Made by a program: the position numbers and the translations under genes. The notes below the pieces were generated by a model. That model did not search any database. It had not been told where the DNA came from and saw nothing but the letters and a program-made list of their open reading frames with translations. From Asterias amurensis (lineage: Eukaryota; Echinodermata; Asteroidea; Forcipulatida; Asteriidae), in contig NC_092650.1 in assembly GCF_032118995.1 (NCBI RefSeq), positions 12,276,001 through 12,340,000 of the forward strand: 64,000 nt of DNA, in the 5' to 3' direction. Shown here one piece after another: positions 9,957-20,578 of the stretch. The number at the start of each line of letters is the position of its first letter. The stretch's first letter is position 1.

Positions 9957-11776
9957 TTAGCAACATCCCCATCCTTTTCCTGATGTCTTCACATCCTGAT
10001 GTGCAACATGTATACCCCCATCAGCAGATCTAATTGATAAACTTTCCTTTCTATGCATTCCGGATGCTACACCCGAGGTATTTTTCTGCTTAGAACTTTG
10101 CTGTGTGTGGCATTTCCAGAGATGTTCAGCTACCCCATGAAACATCCTTTCCACACAGTAATCTTCCCTGGCCGACACTTCAAATACCTCTTTACATTTA
10201 CTTTGTTTTCCAATGACCTCCTTAGCATAGGAAACAGTTGAATGTTCAGAATCATATTTAGCTACCTCTAAGTCATGTTTGTTACCCACAATGAATGATA
10301 TTGCACAGGAGCTGGACGCGTGATTCTGCAGCTCTTGTTGCCAATATGTTTCAATGTTTCTTAATGAATAAGAATCTGCGATGTCATATACTAGCAGAGA
10401 AGCTGATGTTTCTCTATAGTATTGTTCCGTGAGTGAACGAGCTCTTTCCATGTTGGCTGTATCCCAGAGCTCCAGCTGTCAATAAAGTAAAAAGAGTAAA
10501 CAGTAAGGGAATAGTAGTTCAACGACCCGGTCTCACTGCATGGTGATGACCTGGTCGGTGGCTGGTCGCTGTTACTGGACCGAGCCGATTCACGTTTGCC
10601 CAGCTCTTTCGTACATTTATCACATTACTGATACTTTCAGACCAGTGCCTTTGTATAAAAATGGTCTGTTAAGCGCCCTCACTTGGGTCAAAGGAGGCAA
10701 ATTATGGACAAAAGTTGTTCTTTGTGCATTAAAAACCATACAGGCCATGGTCTGGAGATTCAAGAGAGAGATCTGTAACAGGCCATGGCATGGGGTGCAA
10801 GACAATTATCATAGTGGCCTTGACATGGGCGTCCGTGACAGGGATCATACAGGCCTTGACATGGAGGTTCAAACGGTGATTTTCACAGGCCATGGCCTGG
10901 AGGTCCAAGACAGTGATCATGAAGGCCTCGGCCTGGAGATCCAAAACAGTGATCATACAGGATCACAACCTTGATTTGGAAGTTTTATGTCAGATTTTTT
11001 ATTTTTCAAGTATGAATATTTCTGGGTTTTAGGTATGTGTTGAAGTCTGTGGGCTATAGAATACCACCCAAAGGCCATGCACCCCACCCCAGATCCTCCG
11101 TGAGTGGTATCATTTTGTTTGGGAGACCCATCTGAGAGATTGTGTTGATGTTACCAGTGAAATAGTTGGGATGAATTAAGTTGACGGCCATTTTTCAAAA
11201 TGGCCGCTTTCCGAAATTGGTTGTGCCTTTGTATACATATCCCGGTCTGTGAAACTCATAGAGACTTGGTTTTCAGGGTCGAGGAACCCAATAAGATCAA
11301 ATTAAAGAGTATTGGATCATTTTGATAAAGTGGCCATTTAAACATTAGTAAAGACACCAAAACCAAGTCTCTATATGAGTTTCACAGACCGAGAGAAAGG
11401 CACTAAAACCAATTTCGGAAAGCGGCCTTTTTCACTGGTAACATCAAAATAATCACTCAAATGGGTCTCCCGAATCAAATAATACCACTCGCGGAGGATT
11501 TGGGGTGGGGTACATGGGGGGGTACTCTAGCCCACGGACAAATTGAAGAATAGTCAAAACGGATCTATAAAAAAAAAAAACTACCTGAATTTTACGGCCT
11601 TGGGGTCCAACTGCAAACTGTCGACTGTGCTGATAGCAGTCCAACATCAGTGCTGACTTAGCAGATGATGGAATGTCTCTAGAGCGAAATCTCTGAAACA
11701 GTGACGTTTTACCTACTCCAGATTCTCCCAAAAGAATCACTTTAAATTTGAGGGATCTTGTATCACCGTACTGCAT
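9957..11776 (-). CDS. Rab-like small GTPase with altered switch motifs
   Basis: Two exons, 11776-11585 (64 codons) and 10475-9957 (stop included), join in phase 0 to give 236 aa. Small Rab GTPases direct vesicle traffic on membranes. G1 is intact (GESGVGKTS), G4 is NKHD, and G5 is SAR in place of the usual SAK. The end is GKGWGCC; the last two cysteines are a typical Rab double geranylgeranylation signal. The G3 block reads LELWDTANMERA where Rabs have WDTAGQER, so both the switch II glycine and the catalytic glutamine are replaced. Switch I (DIPSSAKSALMLDC) lacks the usual TIGVDF. The start was chosen at MQYGDTRSLKFKVILLGESG; reading continues upstream without an earlier ATG in that exon, so an upstream exon is possible. 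I cannot name a subfamily. It is probably a divergent Rab with weak or no GTP hydrolysis (inference). Confidence 0.8.
10736..10977. repeat. 36-bp tandem repeat in the Rab gene intron
   Basis: About six or seven diverged units of roughly 36 bases, each opening near 'acaggccatggcctggaggt' and closing near 'cagtgatcat'. The unit is a multiple of three, which explains the open frames across it. It lies in the single recognised Rab intron. Confidence 0.8.
11046..11550. repeat. Large palindrome (about 0.5 kb) in the Rab gene intron
   Basis: Left-arm pieces 'gtctgtgggctatagaatac', 'gatcctccgtgagtggtat', 'tttgggagacccat' and 'gttaccagtgaaa' recur inverted at the right as 'gagcccacgg'-type, 'ataccactcgcggagga', 'atgggtctcccgaat' and 'tttcactggtaac'. 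Inner arms share 'ccgaaattggtt' and 'gaaactcata' words. A foldback or MITE of unknown family, 70-90 bases from the exon 1 donor. Confidence 0.75.
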
Positions 11777-12065
11777 CCTTAATATCCTTCTATGTTTTAT
11801 AAGGTACAACAAGTTCTTTGAAATAATCTCTTCTATCAGAAGTCACAGAGTTTTTACATTTTGAAAATTTCCCAAAATACACAGTGTTATCTCGGCAGGT
11901 AGAAATGAAAAGTATTGTTGCGACTCTAGTCCAAACATGAAGTTTGATGAGGATTTTGTCAAGTTGAAGCATTCATCATACATGGAAACGTCTGCAACAC
12001 CTGTGAGAAATCATAGAAAGAAAATGATAGTTAAAAACACATAAGATAGTTGGTTTTCAGTCACC
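11777..12065. other. Upstream sequence of the Rab gene
   Basis: The reading frame of Rab exon 1 continues open for 12 codons beyond the chosen ATG without another ATG. No clear upstream exon, TATA box or repeat is visible. Confidence 0.4.
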
Positions 12066-13085
12066 AGTGCAGAGGTCTCCAACAGTGCAGAGGTCTCCAA
12101 CAGTGCAGAGGTCTCCACCAGTGCAGAGGTCTCCAACAGTGCAGAGGTCTCCAACAGTGCAGAGGTCTCCACCAGTGCAGAGGTCTCCAACAGTGCAGAG
12201 GTCTCCAACATTGCAGAGGTATCCAACAGTGCAGAGGTATCCAACAGTGCAGAGGTCTCCACCAGTGCAGAGGTCTCCAACAGTGCAGAGGTCTCCAACA
12301 GTGCAGAGGTCTCCAACAGTGCAGAGGTATCCACCAGTGCAGAGGTCTCCACCAGTGCAGAGGTCTCCAACAGTAAAGAGGTCTCCACCAGTGCAGAGGT
12401 CTCCAACAGTGCAGAGGTATCCAACAGTGCAGAGGTCTCCATCAGTGCAGAGGTCTCCAACAGTGCAGAGCTATCCAACAGTGCAGAGGTCTCCACCAGT
12501 GCAGGGGTCTCAAACAGTGCAGAGGTCTCTTACAGTGCAGAGAGGTCTCCACCCATGTAGAGGTCTTCACCGGTGCAGAGGTCTCCACCAGTGCAGAGGT
12601 CTCCACCGGTGCAGAGGTCTCCAGCGGTGCAGAGGTCTCTTACAGTGAAGAGGTTCTGCCGGTGCAAAGTAAGGTCCCCACCAGTGCAGAGGTCTCAAAC
12701 AGTGCAAAGGTCTCCACCGGTGCAGAGGTCTCCAACGATGTAGAGGTCTCCACCAGTGCAGAGGTCTCCAATGATGTAGAGGTTCTGCCGGTGCAGAGGT
12801 CTCCACTGTGCAGAGGTCTCTTGCAATAGAGGTCTCCAATGGTGCAGAGGTCACCACCAGTGCAGAGGTCTCCACCAGTGCAGAGGTCTCGGACACCGGT
12901 GCGAAGGTCTCCACCGGTGCAGAGGCCTTTGCCCATGCAGAGGCCTTCGCCCGTGCAGAGGTCTCCAATGTTGCAGAAGTCTCCACTGTTGCGGAGGTCA
13001 CCACTGGTGCAGAGGTCTCCGCCAAAGTAAAGGTCTCGACCATTGTGGAGCACCAACGGTGCAGAGGTCTTAAACGGTGCAAAAG
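12066..13085. repeat. 18-bp minisatellite array, about 55 units
   Basis: Head-to-tail units of GTGCAGAGGTCTCCAACA and its variant ending CCA. The left half (to about 12535) is very regular. The right half is more diverged, with GGTGCAGAGGTCTCCACC-type units and some indels. Since 18 is divisible by three, several frames on both strands stay open (for example ETSALL or VQRSPT hexapeptide repeats). I regard these as artefacts. The array starts about 290 bases upstream of the Rab start codon. Confidence 0.95.
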
Positions 13086-13214
13086 TCTAACTGGTTTGGA
13101 GATCTCAGCTGGTTAGATGACACTTCGATTTGAATGACATACCGGTGCAGATAACACTGCCGTTCGGATGTCACAATAAAATCTGCAATATAGGCAATGT
13201 TCAATGATATACAT

Positions 13215-13333
13215 GTAGCCTATGACCGATTGAGCTCAAATTTTCACAGGTGTGTTATTTTATACAAATGTTGAGATACACTAACTGTGAAGGCAAGTCT
13301 TTGACAATTACCAATAATAGTGTGCACTGCCCA
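13215..13333. repeat. Family A fragment (one arm)
   Basis: Contains 'gaccgattgagctcaaattt', 'tcacaggtgtgttattttat' and ends 'gacaattaccaataatagtg'. Only one arm is present. Confidence 0.7.
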
Positions 13334-14903
13334 TAAGTGTAGCATGGAGGAAATGAGTGTAGTAAGTCAGTGTAAGTGATGCAAAACAGGGGGAATCGGG
13401 TCAGAACCTCCCGACTTTACATGCTTGAATTCCATACCATACTCACCCAATAATCAATTAATACTGTTAATGTACGCCGGCCGAGTTTGTTGAATTTGTA
13501 GACAACACTACATGTACATTTACAAACATGAAACAAAAACAAAATTTGTTGGGGCCTTTATTTATATTGGCACATACATAGGCCTAATTCAGAATCAAAA
13601 CAAATTGGTTAAGTCATCAGACAATACAGCAGCCAGCCATGACAGCGCTCATGTATCACCATGGCCATGTCTAAACAATGGTATCGATCACTGAGTCGAA
13701 ACATGGAGGAATAAACTAGTTTATTATTCCTCCATGGTCGAAACAATCATGTCATATAAACATGTTGGCAAGTGGGAGGTGACGGCAGATAAATGTTAAT
13801 ATTCATTCACACGGCTCTACCAAAACAAGAATATTCACGTACCTTGTTGTTGCATGTACAATGTATGATGTACTGCGGGGTTGACCGCCGGGGGCCAGAA
13901 TCGGTTTGGTTGTAGGATGGGACAAAAACAACCCCTTTTAACTTCTGTCACCTTCACAGCCGGCCGGGAGGCTTCTTCACAGCTTTTTTTTTTTTTTTTA
14001 TAGTTCCGGTCATCCATCCGTGACATACGTATATTCTGCATGCAGCATTGGGTAAACACGGGCAACAGTTTTGTTTTTCGTACCACACGCTGGCCACGGG
14101 GTTGACAGTGAAGGGATCCGGGAAAGTGCCTATACCTTATGTGTGTCTACGCTGGCCAGCGTGTGGTAGCAAAAAAAAATTACATGCGGACAATGAAAAG
14201 GGGTTAAAACGACGGCAAGAACCCCGACTATGTTGACGCACACAGCATACAGCATTAGTCAGAGCCCGCAATGTATTGAATATTGTATTGCTTGTATGAT
14301 CATCTCAGAACTCGACTAATGACGACTCTCCTCTATCCTGAATACCGGAACTTGACATGTCGCTGCTGCCATGATTTAATGGCACCACCAGAAATCGCAG
14401 TTTCTCTGTTGCTTGTGATGTTTATGCCACAAAGAAGGCAGTATGGTGCACATGTGTATGTATATGTGTCGACACTTGATGAGTAAACGCCTTTGTAAAT
14501 AATCAAACATCATATTAACAAATATGTCATGTGTGAAATGAAGCGAGAACCTGCCTGATGTTTCATTCATTTTCTGTTTCCCTAACTAAATAAATACGTA
14601 ACGTATGGAGGATGGTACATCATCATGTTGGGTGATCCTCGTTCGTTTTTAACACTAGCTTAGGTTAGGACTAGTGGTGTGTATGCGTATGCTGTAAAGT
14701 CGCATGTCAAGTGTTTTCGTGATCGTGATGGTTGTTGAATTGAGCCGTGAACCCTGACTGATTGACCTTCTTATCCATACAACAAATCAATGTTGTGATG
14801 AGCATGTTTTGAAGACAACAAGGAACTCCGACTCACTCATGACATTACATCTTTATCAAAAACCTGAACGTGTTAAACATGCCAGAAGTAATAAAGAGCT
14901 AAA
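13334..14903. other. Spacer between the Rab and ZNRF genes; putative promoter and 5' UTR of ZNRF
   Basis: The Rab and ZNRF genes point away from each other, so this interval plus the minisatellite must hold both promoters. A GC-richer patch (13860-14180) contains an inverted pair 'taccacacgctggccac'/'tggccagcgtgtggta' about 80 bases apart. No further exon or TATA box is convincing. Confidence 0.4.
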
Positions 14904-17900
14904 ATGGGACAGAAAGTGAGTTCGAGTCCGAGAGTGAGGACAAATTATGGTAGTCCCATTACGCATCCCCACCAAGCAGTACATGACCCCTCTATAGCTG
15001 GTCCTGGTCTTCATAGTCTTGGTGAATCTAGTAATACAAATCCTGTTTCTTCAATACATCATCTGGCAATGGGGAGTGGTACAAGCAACGGCCACCAGTC
15101 CAATAATCAACGAGCATCATATCATGCCAGTACTTCTTCCTATGCAGCCACATCATCAGTGTCCACCTCTCAACAACACTCTAGAAACAGAGCCCGATCT
15201 CTTGGTAGTGCTCAAAATGGTGATACTAACAACAGTAGTGGTATGAACATACCTGGATTAATGGACTTGACACTTGGCACAGAATCTGATGATAGTTCTC
15301 CCGAGGACAATTTATCCCTTCCTGTTGTAACTCGCAGTCGTGGGAGGACCTTCCCTTTTCATGCTCAGTCACTACCAGCACACCTCTTCACAACACCTAT
15401 GCTTCTGCAACAAGGTTTGTTTTTGTATCCCCAATGCAAATTTAATTAACATCTTTACTATTATAGAGGTCAATTAAATGTGCGTCAGGGATAAAGAATA
15501 TTAATTTTGGTTTACCCTTACAAATATGTTCTTTATACCGATGCAAATTTAACATTTTAAATTGCTGCAGTACCTGCTGCTAAAACGTGGGATTCATGCC
15601 TCTAGTATCTACATATCAGGCAATTAATGGATTCATGGTGGTCTAGTTGGTAAGACATTCGTCCCATTATGTATGGTAAACTTGGTTGTGATCCCTGGCA
15701 GGTACAGGTTGAAAGGCTTCTGACTGGCACCCCTGAAATTACTTGAACTTTTTAGTCTAACACACACCTGACTAGGAGTAAAACCTGGCTTATGTAGTGT
15801 ACATTTTGTATAATTTCTTCAAGTTTTTGTTGCTATCTAATTGGATACACTTTGTTTCAGGAATCAAGTGCCCAGTCTGTGCTAAATCTGTGCCCCCTGA
15901 TGATGTGGAATGCCATTTGGTAATATGTTTGACAAAACCAAGGATTGTATATAACGGTAAGTTTTAAATGATCAATACAGTCATCAGCATACATCTTGCA
16001 TTTTCATACAATTGTTGGTAAACAGCTTTTCGAGAAACAACATTGTGAACATATTGGTAAGTTTGATTGTGTGGTAAAAATTAAATGATTTTTAACTAAG
16101 TTTGTCTCTTTTATAAACTGTTAACAAGTAAATATTGCCGTTGAGTTATGCCTCTAAAATACATTATAGCTGAACAGTTTTACTACAATTTATTAAAAAT
16201 TTAATTAATAAATTTGACTTTACCCTAACATGATGTGTATAGGAAGTGTTGCATATGGGGTCGGTGGGAAACAAGTCCACTTGATAGATATTGTGTGTTA
16301 TCAAACGCACAATTCCACTTCGCACTCCAGATGAATTTCGTTAATGAGGGAATCAGTGTGTGGTGAAGAGGTTTTCAGCAAGTGGTTTAAACCCGCCGAG
16401 GCCTGGTTCTTGATAATTTTACCGAGACGAAGTCAAGGTAAGTTATCAAGAACCAGGCCCGGCGGGTTTAAACCACTACTTGAAAACCGCTTTAACACAT
16501 TTTGATTCCCATTCATAAATACCTTTTTTGGTAACAAAAACAACACTTTTGGGTCTCAAGTAAAATAAATGCCAAAATTTAAATGGTTCAATGATTTCTT
16601 TTAACACAACACCCCTCCAGCTATGAAATGGTAAGGTCCTAGGGCAACTCGGGTAAACAACTCCTTATAAGGGAATGCTGTGAGCTTCGCGCGTGATGTG
16701 GCACAACTGTTCCAGCCGTTGCTTTCGACCAATAGGAATGAAGAAACTGTCTTATAAGCATAGGTGCAAGCTCACGTGTCACACCCATGTTTTTAACACT
16801 TTTGACTGGTCATAAACAAAGGTTTATACACACCCACATGACGCGCTCTCCACCAATAGGAAAAGCGGGACTGTCTGAGGTATTTATGAATAGCCTTTAA
16901 ACCACAATGTAGTTAGGTGATGTCCAATTTCATGTTAAGGATAAAAAGTACAGCATAAACTAATACTTTTATGATTGATACTTTTCAAGTGTAAATATGC
17001 AAATATCTGAGAACTCAACGAGTGAATCAGTCTGACAAGGGAAATCACATCTTGATCAGGATACACAGGTTGAGGGAGTAGGAATTGAACTGATAGTTGA
17101 ACAAAATGAATGTTACCAGTAATACTCCTTTTGGATGTATCACTTTTCCCAGAGGATGTCCTGTCAGCAGATGCTGGAGAGTGTGTCATATGCCTAGATG
17201 ATATGCAACAAGGAGACACTATAGCAAGACTACCATGCCTGTGTATTTATCATAAAAGGTAAGACAGGAGGTGCTACACGATTCAAGGGATGCCATAGCA
17301 ACAGGGGGAAGGAATCACACCAACAACAATAATTTCAATCAGTTGACTTCTGAGACATTATTCCACTTCTGAGACATTACAAAAATAAAATGTTTTTTAT
17401 GTTCAGAAAACTGGACAAAGTGGATTCCAAAAACGAAATGTGACTTCAATGGTGGATCTCACCTAGCAATTCAATGTGGTCGACTCATTTCCGGTTTAGC
17501 TAGGAATGAACTTGTTTTTCTTATGTTTGTTTTGGTGTCGGCCTAATGCACAATCGGAATCCACATGGACTGTGTACATAAGCCACTTTGGAATGTCAGT
17601 GGCCCATGTCTGTTACTGCTGACAACGGGTTTTGTCTATCTCCCATAACCTTTTGACAATACCCGCTGGTATTGTCAAAAGGTTATTGGACATAGACAAA
17701 AAGCATTGTCAGCAGTAACAGACATGCGAACCAGCATGATGTTCGAATATTGCTGCATCTTAACAATCTTACTACATGTACATGTACCTGAGGTCTTCGA
17801 TCTCAATCCAATCTGGTAGTACCTCAATCCTTGAGGATGTTTGGAGACCGTGCATTCTCCATCGCTGGTCCCCGAAACTGGAACTCCCAACAAACATCCG

Positions 17901-18603
17901 GAACGCTTCTTCTGTAGAACAGTTTAAAGGACTTTAAAAAACTCATCTGTTTAATCGTTCCATCTAATGTGTTTTTGATTCTGTCACTTTTTGTATTTTT
18001 GCTTAAAGACAGTGGACACTATTGGTAAATGTCAAAGACCAGTCTTCTCACTTGGTGTATCTCATCATATACATAAAATAACAAACCTGTGAAAATTTGA
18101 GCTCAATCGGTCATCGAAGTTGCGAGATAATAATGAAAGAAAAAAACACCCTTGTCACACAAAGTTGTGTGCGTTTAGATGGTTGATTTTGAGGCCTCAA
18201 GTTCTAAATCTGAGGTCTCGAAATCAAATTCATGGAAAATTACTTCTTTCTCGAAAACTATGGCACTTCAGAGGGAGCTGTTTCTCACAAAGTTTTATAC
18301 CATCAACCTCTCCCCATTACTCGCATCAAGAAAGGTTTTATGCTAACAATTATTGTGAGTAATTACCAATAGTGTCCACTGCCTTTAATACTAGTCTTTA
18401 TTCTCTTTTGGGTTTTTGTTTGCATTATCCCTAGCGCTTTGCATCCTTTGGAAAAGGCGCTTTATAAATTTTTCATTATTAGTTATTATTATTATTACCT
18501 CCATGCATTGATTGTAATTTGTTGTTATTATTGTTTTGATTGTAGTTGTATAGATATGTGGTTTGAGAGGAATCGGTCATGTCCTGAGCATCCTGCAGAC
18601 TAG
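14904..18603 (+). CDS. ZNRF2: E3 ubiquitin-protein ligase ZNRF1/ZNRF2 type
   Basis: ZNRF proteins are membrane-tethered RING E3 ligases of endosomes, lysosomes and synaptic vesicles. Exons 14904-15414, 15861-15956, 17153-17258 and 18546-18603 (stop TAG) join in phase to give 256 aa. The protein begins MGQKVSSS, an N-myristoylation signal as in mammalian ZNRFs. A long Ser/Asn/His-rich disordered stretch follows, then SLPAHLF (residues ~159-165). Next is the zinc finger GIKCPVCAKSVPPDDVECHL, then CLTKPRIVYNEDVL and the RING AGECVICLDDMQQGDTIARL plus PCLCIYHKSCIDMWFERNRS, ending CPEHPAD. This ending is the family's invariant C terminus. The last 90 residues match mammalian ZNRF1/2 closely, while the N-terminal region is unrelated in detail, as is normal for the family. 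Invertebrates may have a single ZNRF1/2 gene, so the symbol is approximate. Introns carry SINE and MITE insertions. Confidence 0.92.
15630..15800 (+). repeat. tRNA-derived SINE-like sequence in ZNRF intron 1
   Basis: 'tggtggtctagttggtaaga' resembles an RNA polymerase III A box in tRNA context, and 'ttggttgtgatccctgg' resembles a B box about 35 bases on. It is followed by a non-tRNA body ('ggcttctgactggcacccct'). Body end and target duplication are unclear. Confidence 0.45.
16335..16900. repeat. Composite palindromic element, family H
   Basis: About 570 bases in ZNRF intron 2. One end starts 'gagggaatcagtgtgtggtg' and holds a hairpin built from 'ggcctggttcttgataattt' and its inverse. The other end holds 'gaccaataggaatgaagaaa', 'caccaataggaaaagcggga' and 'tatttatgaata'. 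The same ensemble occurs in reverse order at 30600-31170. One end is at 63765-64000, and degenerate relatives are near 52030 and 5590. Confidence 0.8.
17603..17738. repeat. Short palindrome in ZNRF intron 3
   Basis: 'catgtctgttactgctgaca' and 'tgtcagcagtaacagacatg' form the outer arms. 'acaatacccgctggtattgt' is at the centre. About 135 bases. Confidence 0.75.
17780..18496 (+). mobile_element. 5'-truncated CR1-like LINE, 3' end only
   Basis: One frame reads LRMFGDRAFSIAGPRNWN; after a frame change ASSVEQFKGL and KTHLFNRSI follow. This is the usual C terminus of CR1/L2-type reverse transcriptase proteins ('FGDRAFS.AGP.LWN.LP...S...FK..LKTHLF'). The 3' UTR ends 'aaggcgctttataaattttt' and a TTA-rich tail to 18496. 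A family A MITE (18007-18384) has inserted in the 3' UTR. It lies in ZNRF intron 3, just upstream of the last exon. Confidence 0.8.
18007..18384. repeat. Family A MITE, full length, TTAA-flanked
   Basis: TTAA at 18003-18006 and 18385-18388. Ends AGACAGTGGACACTATTGGT and inverse 'accaatagtgtccactgcct'. The centre is built of 'gaggcctcaa'/'tgaggtctcg' arms. Inserted in a LINE 3' UTR. Confidence 0.9.
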
Positions 18604-19240
18604 ATACAAGAGTTGCCTTGCCTACTAAAGTTATCAGGTAAATATAATATTCCCTGCCCCAGCCCAAGTCCCCATACAATCACACTATTATGGTAACAGT
18701 GTTGTTTTACTGAAGATGTAGAAGAAACACAGTGGCCTTTCACTCTTTAAAACTAACTGTAATGCAATGTATCAAATTGTTTTGAGAAGTTTGATGATTT
18801 GATGATTGCCAAGGGTGAAGGGGTAGTGAGCATTCTTTAAATGCCTGTATCAATGAACTGCAGTTTTATTGACCAATCACAACGCAACGAAGGTCCGACA
18901 TGCGTGCGTGTATCTTGGCACGTGCGGCAGAGTTGTGCAGAAAGGCATTGGAGAGCCCCACGTGTTCTTGCTCACACGTGCATCGTGGGCGGAGCCTACT
19001 GGATCGGTCTATTGTCAAGTCTCCTACATGTATATTGATATCTGGTGCTGTACCTGCTGCTCACCAAAAATGCCATTCAGATGTTTATAAATACCTAAGT
19101 TAATTGAAGGGGTTCCCGTCAATCAACTTTGTGATTATCTCCAAGACAACTAAATTTCAATCTGCATCAGTTCTGTCATTCAACTGAGATTGTTTTACTT
19201 TGTGTTTAAAACTATCTTCTGCTGGCAGTTGATTATGTCT
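18604..19240. other. Probable ZNRF 3' UTR and downstream sequence
   Basis: No coding exon seen. Contains a GC-richer block at 18870-19010 ('gaccaatcacaacgcaacga', 'gtgggcggagcctactg') like the arms of other palindromic elements here. Its partner arm was not found. Confidence 0.4.
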
Positions 19241-19249
19241 AGAGGTTCA

Positions 19250-20569
19250 TCTTGTATTTCTTGACATCTCTGTTATTTGAACACCATCGACCAGCATTCT
19301 CAGGGTTTCTCAGTGTCTGCTCGTAATCTGAGTCTCTCATGTCTGCCAACCCCCCCCCCCCACTCGCTTGTAATCTGAGTTTCTCCTGTCTGCCCCCCCT
19401 CTCTTTTGATCTGGGTTTCTCCTGGGTGCCCCCTTGCTTGTAATCTTGTAATATGACTTTCCCCTGTCTGCCTCCCCCACCCTCCTGCTTTAATCTGGGT
19501 TTCTCCTGTTTGCTACCCCTTCCCCCACCCCTCCTGCTTGTAATCTGACTTTCCCCTGTCTGCCCCCCCCCCAATCGCTTGTAATTTTGGTTTCTCCCGT
19601 TTGCCACCCTACCCCCACCCATCTTGCTTGTAATCTGGGTTTCTTATGTCCCACCCCCTCCCCCACCCCTTTCGCTTGTAGTCCGGGTTTTTCTGGATTA
19701 AACCTGTGCCCCTCCCTCGCCTACAATCTTGGTTTCTCCGGTCTGCCCCCTCCCTTTTTTTAAAACTCCGTTTCTCCTGTCCACCCCCCCCCCTCGCTTG
19801 TTATCTTGGTTTGTCCTGTCTGCCCCGCCTCCTTGCTATTATTCTGGGATTTGTCTGCCCCCACCCCTCACTCGTAGTCTGAGTTTCTCATGTCTGCCCC
19901 CTCCCTTTCTTGTAATCACTGTTTATCCTGTACGCTCCCCACCCCCCCCCCCCCTCCCCTCCCCCTCTCACTTGTAATCTAGGTTTCTTCTGTTGGTCCC
20001 CCACCCCTCTTGCTTGTAATTTGGATTTCTCCTGTTTGCCCCCCCACCCCTAACTATTGATCTAGCTTTCTTCTGTCTCTCCCCCCCCCCCTCCACCTTC
20101 GTTATTGATCTGGTTTCTCCTGCCTGCCCCCCCCCCTTGTAATTTTGGTTTTTCCTGTCTGCTCCTCCCTTTCTTGTAATCTTAGTTTCTCCTGTCTGCC
20201 CCCCTCGCTTGTAATCTTAGTTTCTCCTGTCTGCCCCCTCGCTTGTTATCTGGGTTTCTCCTATCTGCCCCACCACCCGTGCTATTAACCTGGGTGTGGT
20301 CTGCCCCCATCCCTTGCTCGTAATCTGAGTGTCTCATGTTTGCCCCCCCCCCTTGCTTGTAATCTGAGTTTCTCATGTCTGCCCCCCCCCCTCGCTCGTA
20401 ATCTGAATTTCTCATGTCTGCCCCCCCCCCCCTCGCTCGTAATCTGAGTTTCTCATGTCTGTCCCCCCCCCCTTGCTTGTAATCTGAGTTTCTCATTTCT
20501 GACACCCACCCCCCCCTCTCTTTTGATCTAGGTTTCTCCTGTGTGCCAACCCCCCCCCCCCCCTTGCAT
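19250..20569. repeat. C-rich/pyrimidine tandem array, part 1
   Basis: About 30 loosely conserved units of 35-45 bases, each like 'cttgtaatctgagtttctcc' followed by 'tgtctgcc' and a C run of variable length. The plus strand is nearly free of purine runs. The array resumes at 21641-21870, on the far side of an inserted DNA element. Open frames in it are by-products of the repeat. Confidence 0.9.
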
Positions 20570-20578
20570 CTGACTTTC

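Noticed and set aside
10540-10974. 144-codon frame over the Rab intron
   Set aside because: Covered by the 36-bp tandem repeat and a dispersed repeat that also occurs near 28905. Not a gene.
12011-13116. Long repeat-peptide frames (ETSALL, VQRSPT and others) on both strands
   Set aside because: They follow automatically from an 18-bp minisatellite with few stop codons and show no start, splice or similarity support.
18007-18384. CRISPR-like spacing of repeats in families A-D
   Set aside because: These are dispersed eukaryotic palindromic elements with TTAA flanks, not regularly spaced arrays.
19239-20505. Gly/Arg-rich and Pro-rich frames in the C-rich array
   Set aside because: Products of a tandem pyrimidine repeat with variable C runs. 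No gene structure.
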